Part shown: positions 24,426-32,700 of the stretch, in pieces
How positions within the stretch are numbered: position 1 is the first letter of the stretch
Layout: every line of letters starts with the position of its first letter
Origin: Deltaproteobacteria bacterium
Lineage (GTDB): Bacteria; Desulfobacterota; Deferrisomatia; Deferrisomatales; JACRMM01
DNA length: 64,000 nt
Direction: 5' to 3'
Assembly: GCA_016214985.1 (NCBI GenBank)
Contig: JACRMM010000061.1
Location: 62,001-126,000, forward strand
Made by a program: the position numbers and the translations under genes
Notes under the pieces: model-generated
Databases searched by the model: none
Seen by the model: only the letters and a program-made list of their open reading frames with translations
Told to the model about the DNA's origin: nothing

Positions 24426-24776
24426 ATGCCGGCCGCGACGCTCTACCTCATTTGCTACGACATCCGAGACCCCAAGCGACTCGTCAGGGTCCACAAGATC
24501 CTGAAGGCCCGCGCCCTGGCGCTCCAATACAGCGTCTTCGTCCTCGAGGGGACCGAGCGCGACAAGCAGGCGGCGGTGGAGAGCGTCAGGGAGGTGATCG
24601 ACCACACCGAAGACGACGTGAGGGTGTATACGTTGCCAGCCCGAGTCGAAGTGAAGGCGCTAGGCGTGGCCGAGCCCCTACCGAGCGGCGTCCTCCTAGT
24701 GGGCGCCGGCGGCACGCTGGTCTTGAGGGCGAGGGGAGCGCGGCCTTGCCCGGCCGAGAGAGTGGACGAGCCGTAA
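24426..24776 (+). CDS. cas2: Cas2, second copy
   Basis: A second Cas2-type protein of 116 residues begins at ATG 24426, one base after the Cas1 paralogue, with GGAGGG at 24414-24419. The opening strand LYLICYDIRDPKRLVRVHKI keeps the conserved Asp, and YSVFVLEGTERDKQAAVESV is typical Cas2. The C-terminus (GTLVLRARGARPCPAERVDE) is longer and more basic than in the first copy. The order cas2-cas1-cas1'-cas2' puts one Cas2 beside each Cas1, suggesting two dedicated pairs or one mixed complex. Confidence 0.92.
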   Translation: MPAATLYLICYDIRDPKRLVRVHKILKARALALQYSVFVLEGTERDKQAAVESVREVIDHTEDDVRVYTLPARVEVKALGVAEPLPSGVLLVGAGGTLVLRARGARPCPAERVDEP

Positions 24777-24985
24777 CTGCTTCGGGGCTCCGGGTACGGG
24801 CATCGGGTAACCTTGTGCCGGCGTCGACATGGGAGGCGTGCCGCATCGCCGCGGGATTACTCAGGACCGAGCGCGAGAGGAGGGGTGTGAGTGTTTGTGG
24901 AACCAAATAGCGTGTTTGATCGGCACAGACGCGGTGGTGTGCGAGCGCAGGGTAGCGCCGCCATTCGGGGAAGGAGGTGGATGCG
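24777..24985 (+). promoter_or_regulatory. CRISPR leader
   Basis: These 209 bases lie between cas2' and the first repeat. The opposite end of the array carries the degenerate repeat, so new spacers should enter here. A purine-rich GGGGAAGGAGGTGGATGCG touches the first repeat. No clean -35/-10 pair is visible, though TAGCGT at 24908-24913 matches the -10 form used elsewhere in this window. Confidence 0.65.
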
Positions 24986-27900
24986 GTAAGAACAGAGGAC
25001 CTGATCACGAAGGGATTGAGACCATGCCTGGGGAAACTTAGCTATCTCGCTCGGAGAATGTAAGAACAGAGGACCTGATCACGAAGGGATTGAGACATCG
25101 TCACCGAAAGCGTTGTACACGCCCATGAGTGTAAGAACAGAGGACCTGATCACGAAGGGATTGAGACCGAGGGCCGCACCGACCGTGAGGATCATAGCCG
25201 TTAGGTAAGAACAGAGGACCTGATCACGAAGGGATTGAGACAGCTTGAAGCTTTGCGACTTGCCGATACCAAACGTAAGAACAGAGGACCTGATCACGAA
25301 GGGATTGAGACCTGACATACACACCGAAGTAGCTCCCCTTTGTTGTAAGAACAGAGGACCTGATCACGAAGGGATTGAGACGATAGGGGCCATGGAGTAA
25401 GAGCCGTATGGTTGTAAGAACAGAGGACCTGATCACGAAGGGATTGAGACACGTCACAGTTCCACACAAGATCCGATGCTTCGTAAGAACAGAGGACCTG
25501 ATCACGAAGGGATTGAGACGCAGTCAGCCAGGCGTTCGAACTCCCAATCCAGTAAGAACAGAGGACCTGATCACGAAGGGATTGAGACTTCCTGATTTGC
25601 CAGACCAGGTGCGTGCTGAACTGTAAGAACAGAGGACCTGATCACGAAGGGATTGAGACGAGAACGCGTTGCACAGATAGGTCGTGTTCATGTAAGAACA
25701 GAGGACCTGATCACGAAGGGATTGAGACCGGGGTGAGTGAGTTCGGGCTCGGTCTCGGTTGCGGGTAAGAACAGAGGACCTGATCACGAAGGGATTGAGA
25801 CCTCCTCAAGAGAGACGAGCAAGGCGTTTCGAGCGTAAGAACAGAGGACCTGATCACGAAGGGATTGAGACGCGGCGGGCGATGATGATCCGCTCCCCCT
25901 TGCCGTAAGAACAGAGGACCTGATCACGAAGGGATTGAGACGAGGAGCTTTCCAAGCTTGAGGAACGAGCGGGGTAAGAACAGAGGACCTGATCACGAAG
26001 GGATTGAGACAACGTGTCGCGCCGCGCCATGTTGACGTTGCGGAGTAAGAACAGAGGACCTGATCACGAAGGGATTGAGACCTCGAGCACGAACACTACG
26101 TAGAGGAGCGAGACGTAAGAACAGAGGACCTGATCACGAAGGGATTGAGACCGGAAAACGCGGTCCCGTCCGTTCCTGCCACGGCAAGTAAGAACAGAGG
26201 ACCTGATCACGAAGGGATTGAGACGACTCCCACCAGCTCACCAGGATCAGGACGACGTGTAAGAACAGAGGACCTGATCACGAAGGGATTGAGACTTGAT
26301 CTCGATGAGAGACCAGAGAAGGCAGTGGAGTAAGAACAGAGGACCTGATCACGAAGGGATTGAGACGAGGAACGAGGGACGGTAGGCCCAGTCGCGGGTG
26401 TAAGAACAGAGGACCTGATCACGAAGGGATTGAGACAGGACCTAGAGCCCTTATTATAGCCCTTTCCGGTAAGAACAGAGGACCTGATCACGAAGGGATT
26501 GAGACCCGAAGTAGCGCCCCTTTGTTACGGTACGCAATGGTAAGAACAGAGGACCTGATCACGAAGGGATTGAGACTCTGATAGGAGAGCGATGGCCAGC
26601 CGCTCCGCCTCGTAAGAACAGAGGACCTGATCACGAAGGGATTGAGACTTGTGGGGGGCGTGCCCGGCCGGACAATCGCGCTCGTAAGAACAGAGGACCT
26701 GATCACGAAGGGATTGAGACCGTATACCGTTCCCCTTGACTGCAAGCCTTGTCGTAAGAACAGAGGACCTGATCACGAAGGGATTGAGACCGCTCTTCGC
26801 GGCCTTCTTGTTCTCCTTTGCTTCTAGTAAGAACAGAGGACCTGATCACGAAGAGATTGAGACTTCCGTAGGGTTCATAGGTGGCGATGAGGACGGGTAA
26901 GAACAGAGGACCTGATCACGAAGGGATTGAGACTTTCGCCCATTTCCCATTGAACTTTCGACGTTCGTAAGAACAGAGGACCTGATCACGAAGGGATTGA
27001 GACTCTGAAAGCGGCTTCCCTTGCCCTTTTGGTTGCGTAAGAACAGAGGACCTGATCACGAAGGGATTGAGACGACGGCCTGAATCAGAGTGTCTCCTCC
27101 CCGCGTCGTAAGAACAGAGGACCTGATCACGAAGGGATTGAGACCACAGCGGAGAGCCGGAGGTGTCCCAAGGGGGCGTGTAAGAACAGAGGACCTGATC
27201 ACGAAGGGATTGAGACTTCGTGCGCCGTTCCCATGTGTCCTTCCTCCCAAGGTAAGAACAGAGGACCTGATCACGAAGGGATTGAGACCATCTCGCGGGC
27301 CAACGCTTCCTTCTGCGACGGGGTAAGAACAGAGGACCTGATCACGAAGGGATTGAGACCCGCCAGTCGCCGTCTGAGTCTACGTACCCGAGATAGTAAG
27401 AACAGAGGACCTGATCACGAAGGGATTGAGACGAAGCATTCCACAGTCCAAGCAAACGGCAGCTTTTGTAAGAACAGAGGACCTGATCACGAAGGGATTG
27501 AGACCAAGAACGGTTCTGCCCATGTTCGCCAGCTCAAAGTAAGAACAGAGGACCTGATCACGAAGGGATTGAGACCACGCCGACGCCAGGGTCGCAGTCG
27601 AGTGCGTAAGAACAGAGGACCTGATCACGAAGGGATTGAGACCCGGTTCCGGATCTGCCAGACCAGGTGGGTGGAGTAAGAACAGAGGACCTGATCACGA
27701 AGGGATTGAGACGATAATTTAATCCCCGCCCAAGTGGCACTTTCTTGTAAGAACAGAGGACCTGATCACGAAGGGATTGAGACAGGCCGAACCGGCCCGT
27801 TGTTTCTTCTCTCGTTGTTGTAAGAACAGAGGACCTGATCACGAAGGGATTGAGACAGAAGCAAGTAACTGACAAGAGCGATAGCGTTGTAAGAACAGAG

Positions 27901-28065
27901 GACCTGATCACGAAGGGATTGAGACTCGGCTTTCGCCTGTTCACTCAGATGTCGGTGTGTAAGAACAGAGGACCTGATCACGAAGGGATTGAGACGTGAG
28001 GTCCACCACAGCCTTGCACCCCTTGACAGTAGGAACAGAGGACCTGATCACGAAGGGATCGGGAC
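24986..28065 (+). CRISPR. CRISPR array, 44 repeats and 43 spacers
   Basis: The 37-base repeat starts GTAAGAACAGAGGACC and ends AAGGGATTGAGAC; the ATTGAGAC end corresponds to the eight-base crRNA 5' tag, so transcription is on the plus strand. Spacers are 30-37 bases. All repeats are identical except repeat 27 (26827-26863, GGG changed to GAG near the 3' end) and the last (28029-28065), which has three changes (GTAGGAACAG near its start, GATCGGGAC at its end). Two spacer pairs share long near-identical stretches: spacers 5 and 22, and spacers 9 and 38. The length and homogeneity of the array, with complete cas genes, suggest an active system. Open frames read across it on both strands are not genes. 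Confidence 0.99.
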
Positions 28066-28098
28066 GCAACGCCACCGGAGGAATGACTGGAATCCTGG

Positions 28099-28713
28099 GT
28101 GCCCCTGCAACCCGCAGCAATCGAGTCGCTCGAGCGACTGCTCCGACAACGCCCTCCAGGGTGGTGGGAGCGCGTCTGCGCCGCGTTGCCCGAGATCGGT
28201 GCCCTGTACAGGGTGCCCCAACCGCCTGAGTATCACGCGGAGGGGAACGTGGGGGTCCATACTCGCCTGACGGTGGAGGCGCTGCCGCCGGACGCCCCGG
28301 CGGAGGTGCTGTGGGCCGGGCTGCTGCACGACGTGGGCAAGGCAGCGACCACTCGTATGGAGGGGGGCAAGTTGGTCGCCCACGGTCACGACCGGGCCGG
28401 GGCCGCGCTGGCCGAGGGAATCCTCGGCCGTCTGGACGTGGCGGAAGAGACCCGGGCTGTGGTGGCGTGGTTGGTGCGCCACCACCTGTTCCACTTCTCG
28501 TGGAACCTGGAAGGGAGCGCAGAGCTGTCGCCGAGGCAGCGGCGCCGGGTCCGGGACCCGCGATTCCCGCTGCTCCTGGAGTTGTTGAGAGCTGATTCGC
28601 TGGCGTCCCACGGGGGAGGCGGGGGCCTCAAGGCCTACGAACGGTACCGGAAGGTTTGGGAGGACGAGATGTCTCGAGTGTCGGGGGAGGACGGTTCGTG
28701 CCGAAAGCGCTGA
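28099..28713 (+). CDS. HD-domain phosphohydrolase, CCA-enzyme-like, CRISPR-linked
   Basis: This protein of about 204 residues begins 33 bases after the last repeat, so it is probably expressed from the array transcript or a promoter inside it. The HD signature is clear: GNVGVHTRLTVEAL, AGLLHDVGKAATTR, HGHDRAGAALAEGIL and WLVRHHLFHF. It resembles the HD domain of bacterial CCA-adding enzymes, which shows 2',3'-cyclic phosphodiesterase and phosphatase activity. By inference it may open 2',3'-cyclic ends left when cyclic oligoadenylate or RNA is cleaved by the neighbouring CARF proteins. The start is uncertain: GTG 28099 has no near ribosome site. Its end overlaps the next gene by 16 bases. Confidence 0.75.
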   Translation: MPLQPAAIESLERLLRQRPPGWWERVCAALPEIGALYRVPQPPEYHAEGNVGVHTRLTVEALPPDAPAEVLWAGLLHDVGKAATTRMEGGKLVAHGHDRAGAALAEGILGRLDVAEETRAVVAWLVRHHLFHFSWNLEGSAELSPRQRRRVRDPRFPLLLELLRADSLASHGGGGGLKAYERYRKVWEDEMSRVSGEDGSCRKR

Positions 28714-29939
28714 TCGTTTCGGTGGGAGGGACGGCGGAGCCGGTGGCTCGGGCGCTGGAGGAGCACCGCCCTGACGTGGTGTGCTTCGTCTGCTCCGAGG
28801 ACTCGGTCGAGAAGATCGGCGATGTGAAGCGCCTCGCGGGAGGCGCCGGCGCGTCTGTGCGCAGCCGGGTGGTTGTGGTTTCCGACCCCCAGGACCTGGT
28901 GAGTTGCTATCGAGGGGCGCTGCTCGCTGCCGAGCGGATCGGAGAAGCTAATGTGCCGCCCGACGACGTGGTGGTCGACTACACGGGGGGCACCAAGACC
29001 ATGAGCGCCGCGCTCGCCCTCGCGACGGTCGGGAAGGGGTTCCGGTTCTCCTATGTCGGCGGCCGGGAGCGCGACAAGGGCGGCCTGGGCACGGTGCTTA
29101 GCGGTACGGAGGAGGTGCGCTCCGGCGTTAGCCCCTGGCGGCTCTTTGCGGTGGAAGAGAAGAGGGCCTTCGCGGACCTCTTCAATCGCCACCTCTTCGC
29201 GTCGGCCGAAGAAGTGCTCGCGCGCGCGGTGCGCCACGACGCGGTCGAGCGCGACCTCCTCGAGGCCCTGCTGCGGCTGGCGCGGGCCTACCGTCACTGG
29301 GACGCCTTCCGGCACGCTCCGGCCAAGGAGGAGTTGGCCAAGGGCAGCGCGTCACTCGACACCTGGGTGCGGCTCCGGCCGGGCGGAACCGACCTGACGG
29401 CTGCGCTGGACGCTGCCCGAGAGAACCTTGAATTTCTGAACCGCTTGCAGGAGGGAACCAGGGGCTTCAAACGCCGTCACCGGCTTCAGGTGGCGGACCT
29501 CCTCTCAAACGCGCGCCGCCGCGCGGAGGTGGGGCGCCACGACGATGCGGTGGCGCGGGTGTACCGCGCTCTGGAACTCCTGGGGCAGATCGCCTTCGAA
29601 GAGGTCTTCGGCTGCGAGACGGGCGCGGCTGACCCGGCACGTCTTCCCGAGTCTCTTCGGGACGAATACGCCTTGGCCTACGCCGACCGCGATGGCAAGG
29701 GGCTGCGCATCCCGTCCTTTGCGGTCTTCCGGGCCCTTCAGGCGGCCGGCCGCCCAGAGGGGCTGGCGTACTTCGCCCGGCGCGCTGACTTCGACAAACT
29801 CCTCTACTCCCGAAACCACTCCATCCTGGCGCACGGATTCGAGCCGGTCGCCGCAGACCTGCCGGACCGCTTCGAGAGGCTGGTGCGCGAGACGTTCGAC
29901 CTCCAGGAGGTCGTTCCATTCCCGCGGTTTGTCTTCTGA
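28698..29939 (+). CDS. CARF-HEPN ribonuclease, TIGR02710 family (Csm6/Csx1-like)
   Basis: The 413-residue protein has an N-terminal CARF domain (KALIVSVGGTAEPVARALEE; ligand loop VVVDYTGGTKTMSAALALAT) and a C-terminal HEPN domain with a full RX6H motif, R372 to H379 in YSRNHSILAHGFEP. Such proteins are RNases switched on by cyclic oligoadenylate. GTG 28698 is used because GGGGAGGACG precedes it and the conserved strand starts directly after; the upstream in-frame ATG at 28656 lies inside the HD gene. Its stop overlaps the start of the CARF-deaminase gene (TGATG). Confidence 0.88.
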   Translation: MPKALIVSVGGTAEPVARALEEHRPDVVCFVCSEDSVEKIGDVKRLAGGAGASVRSRVVVVSDPQDLVSCYRGALLAAERIGEANVPPDDVVVDYTGGTKTMSAALALATVGKGFRFSYVGGRERDKGGLGTVLSGTEEVRSGVSPWRLFAVEEKRAFADLFNRHLFASAEEVLARAVRHDAVERDLLEALLRLARAYRHWDAFRHAPAKEELAKGSASLDTWVRLRPGGTDLTAALDAARENLEFLNRLQEGTRGFKRRHRLQVADLLSNARRRAEVGRHDDAVARVYRALELLGQIAFEEVFGCETGAADPARLPESLRDEYALAYADRDGKGLRIPSFAVFRALQAAGRPEGLAYFARRADFDKLLYSRNHSILAHGFEPVAADLPDRFERLVRETFDLQEVVPFPRFVF

Positions 29940-32074
29940 TGGCTTCGCGTTCAGGCCCCGTCTTTCTTTGCACGCTGGGGGGCTCATGGGCGGTGATCCC
30001 GGAGATTCTGGGCTACATGGATCCGGCCCGCTTTCCCGTTTACCCGGTCTCCTGGTGGGAGGATAAGGAGCGGCCTTCCCTGGCAGTGCCGGAGGAGGTG
30101 TGGGCCGTTACGACGATTGGGGGGCCGGCGCGGGGGGCTTCCCGGTTCCTTCGGCGATACTGGGACGGCCTCGCCCCCGGCACGCCGCGGTTGAGGGTGT
30201 TCGCGCCGGGCGGCGTCGAGGACGTCTCGACGCCCGAGGCCCATGAGCGGATGGCTGAAGCCGTGTTTCGTCTGGCGCTGGCGGCTCGGGAGGCGGGAGG
30301 TGCACCGCTCTACTCTCTGGCCGGCGGCCGAAAGACGATGTCGAGCCTGCTGCAGGCGGCAGCGGGCGTGTTCGGCGCGGCCGAGGTCTTCCACGTCGCC
30401 TCCGAGGAGGCGGTCGACGTTCGCACGCGCGATGGCGAGGCACTGAAGGCCGAGCTGTCCGAAGACCTTGCCGCGGGAGTCCACCCGGTAGCACTCGGCG
30501 CGGCAGAGGCCTTCGAAGGTCTGGAGTGGAGCTTCGGCGGGATGGCGCCCATCCGGGGAGAGAACTATCCCCTGAGTCTGTCTGGGACAGACGGTGGAAT
30601 AGAGGTCTTGACTCTCGAGGGGCCGAGCCTCTACGAAGAGGTGGCCCGACGGCGGCGAGAGGCTACCCGGATCGCCCAGAACTACTTCATCGCGCTCTTG
30701 AGGCAGGATACCAGGGAGAACTTCCGCACGCTCTACCGCCTCCCATCCTCGGCGATCCAGAGACTAAGGGACGAACGGATCGGCGCCGATCCGTCGCGAG
30801 AGGCCGCGGACAAGGCGTGGTTGCGCCGCCTGCCGAAGACTGACCTGCACTGCCACCTTGGGGGTGTCGCTCTGCCGGGCGAACTCCCCGAGATCGCGCA
30901 GGCGGTGTGGCGGGAGGCTGGAGACAGCGCCGGGAAGGCGGCGGAATGCGCCGCCGGGCTGGAGCGCTGGCTCGCAGAGACGCCCCCGCTCGGTGCGGCT
31001 CGAGGAGAGGGGCTGCGAAGGGTCTGCGAGGTTCGGGACGGCGCGGGCCTTCCCGTCCACCTCGCAACATCGGCGGTAATCCGGGCCGCGGCCCGGTGTG
31101 GCCCGTGGCTGGACGCGCTGTGTCTGCCCGCGTCGGGGCGTTTCGTGGGGGTGGGCATCCGGGACTACATGGAGGCAGGGTGGCTCCAGGGAAGCGCGCT
31201 CCTGCAGTCGCCGGCCGCCATCGGAGCCGCGTGCCGGTTGCTCGTTCGCAAAGCGGCCCGAGACGCGGTGTCGTACCTGGAGGTCCGGTGCTCGCCGGCC
31301 AAGTACGCCCGCGAGGGGCTCACCCCTGACGCGGCCCTCGAGGCCATCCGCCTGGGCTTCCAGGCCGCGGCGCGGGAGGTGGCGGGAGCGCCGAAGGTGG
31401 AGCTCCTGATCATCGGCACGCGGCACAGCGAGCATGGTGAGCTGCACGAACACGTGCGCCTCGCGGCGGAGGCCTCGGGCAGCGATACGGGGTCACCGCG
31501 CGTGAGGGGGTTCGATCTGGCGGGGGATGAGTCGACCCGCTCGCCGGCCGAGGTGCGGCACCTCTTCATGCCGCTCTTCGAGAAGTGCCTGAAGATCACC
31601 GTGCACGCGGGGGAGACGGAGCCGGTGGAGCGCGTATGGGAGGCGGTGTACCACCTGAACGCCGACCGCGTGGGGCACGGGCTGCAGCTGGCGCTGCACC
31701 CCGATCTTCTGGCCCACTTTCGGGACCGGGGCACGGCCGTGGAGCTCTGCCCGTCGAGCAACGACCAGGTGGTGGGGTTCTGGGACGTGCGCCGGGGTGG
31801 CGACCAGGGCGCGGCGTACCCGGTCCGGCGGTACCTGGAAGAGGGCGTTCGCGCGTGCGTGTGCACGGACAATCCCGGCATCTCGAGGACCGACTGGACC
31901 GGGGAACTCTACAAGGCGGCGGCGATGGTTCGCGGCGGGCTCTCCCGCTGGGAGATCCTGATCCTTGTGAGAAACGGGTTCGAGGCGGCATTCTTGCCTC
32001 TGCCCGAGGGGGGGGAGCTCCTTCGGTCGGCGGACGAGGCCGTGTACAGGGCGCTCGGGGCGCAGGAGAGGTAA
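29939..32074 (+). CDS. CARF-adenosine deaminase fusion (Cad1-like effector)
   Basis: The 711-residue protein joins an N-terminal CARF domain (FLCTLGGSWAVIPEILGYMD; ligand loop LYSLAGGRKTMSSLLQAAAG) to an adenosine-deaminase domain. The metal centre is visible: H304 and H306 (KTDLHCHLGG), H556 with E559 (TVHAGETEPVERVWE), H580 (DRVGHGLQLAL) and D644 (CTDNPGISRT). The residue after D644 is Asn where classical deaminases have a second Asp. CARF-ADA proteins of type III systems are known to deaminate adenine nucleotides (ATP to ITP) when bound by cyclic oligoadenylate. The CARF and ADA parts are linked by about 120 residues with a charged helix. It is coupled to the HEPN gene and three bases from the NUDIX gene. 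Confidence 0.9.
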   Translation: MASRSGPVFLCTLGGSWAVIPEILGYMDPARFPVYPVSWWEDKERPSLAVPEEVWAVTTIGGPARGASRFLRRYWDGLAPGTPRLRVFAPGGVEDVSTPEAHERMAEAVFRLALAAREAGGAPLYSLAGGRKTMSSLLQAAAGVFGAAEVFHVASEEAVDVRTRDGEALKAELSEDLAAGVHPVALGAAEAFEGLEWSFGGMAPIRGENYPLSLSGTDGGIEVLTLEGPSLYEEVARRRREATRIAQNYFIALLRQDTRENFRTLYRLPSSAIQRLRDERIGADPSREAADKAWLRRLPKTDLHCHLGGVALPGELPEIAQAVWREAGDSAGKAAECAAGLERWLAETPPLGAARGEGLRRVCEVRDGAGLPVHLATSAVIRAAARCGPWLDALCLPASGRFVGVGIRDYMEAGWLQGSALLQSPAAIGAACRLLVRKAARDAVSYLEVRCSPAKYAREGLTPDAALEAIRLGFQAAAREVAGAPKVELLIIGTRHSEHGELHEHVRLAAEASGSDTGSPRVRGFDLAGDESTRSPAEVRHLFMPLFEKCLKITVHAGETEPVERVWEAVYHLNADRVGHGLQLALHPDLLAHFRDRGTAVELCPSSNDQVVGFWDVRRGGDQGAAYPVRRYLEEGVRACVCTDNPGISRTDWTGELYKAAAMVRGGLSRWEILILVRNGFEAAFLPLPEGGELLRSADEAVYRALGAQER

Positions 32075-32076
32075 CG

Positions 32077-32700
32077 TTGACGGAAAGAATTCTGGCGGTC
32101 CCCCGCGAGGCGCTGACGGACGCACTGGTGCGGCCGCGAGCCGCGGTGGGGGCGCGGACGTGGGGCGAGGTGGAGGGGCTGCTCGGTCTCGAGCACGCGG
32201 CCTGGGTCCCCCGTGGTCGGGCGGAGCAGGACCCGTCGTGGAAGCAGGTGATCCCCTACATGGTCTTCGAGGCGCCTGACGGCGGCGTACTGGCCTACCC
32301 GCGGCAGGGGCGTGAGGCTCGGCTCCACGCGCACTGGAGCGTGGGCGTGGGCGGCCACGTGGAGGACTCGGACCGAGCCGACCCGGGGGGCTGGGGCCCG
32401 CTCCTGGACCGTGCGGCCCGCCGCGAGGCCGAGGAGGAGTGCCCGTGCCGGTGGCTCGGCGGCCTCGAGGTGCTGGGCGTGATCAACGAGGAAGAGACCG
32501 AAGTGGGCCGGGTGCACGTCGGCGTGTGCCTGCGGCTTGCCGTGGACCCAGGCTCCCTTTCCCAGGGTGACCGGGAGACCGCAGGGCGACGGTGGGTCGC
32601 GCCCGCTTCCCCGCTGGCCGCCTTGCCCGAGGGCGCGAGCTTCGAGATCTGGTCCGAGCTCGCACTGGGGCTCCTCGACGGGCGCGGGGGCCCCGGTTGA
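32077..32700 (+). CDS. NUDIX hydrolase of the CRISPR accessory operon
   Basis: The 207-residue protein resembles the COG4112-type NUDIX group: ERILAVPREALTDAL at the N-terminus, WKQVIPYMVFEAPDGGVLAY, SVGVGGHVED and RAARREAEEECPC. The NUDIX box is expanded by about 14 residues between the Gly-rich start and the catalytic REAEEE helix. TTG 32077 is preceded by AGGAG with eight-base spacing, two bases after the deaminase stop. Position suggests that it acts on the deaminase product, for instance hydrolysing ITP or dITP, or on a nucleotide signal; sequence alone does not give the substrate. Confidence 0.82.
   Translation: MTERILAVPREALTDALVRPRAAVGARTWGEVEGLLGLEHAAWVPRGRAEQDPSWKQVIPYMVFEAPDGGVLAYPRQGREARLHAHWSVGVGGHVEDSDRADPGGWGPLLDRAARREAEEECPCRWLGGLEVLGVINEEETEVGRVHVGVCLRLAVDPGSLSQGDRETAGRRWVAPASPLAALPEGASFEIWSELALGLLDGRGGPG

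Noticed and set aside
24829-25041. A 70-codon frame across the CRISPR leader and first repeat
   Set aside because: It runs into the array and has no ribosome site or conserved content.
25079-27944. Repetitive frames encoding SLNPFVIRSSVLT-like or VRTEDLITKGLR-like peptides
   Set aside because: They are translations of the CRISPR repeat in different frames, not genes.
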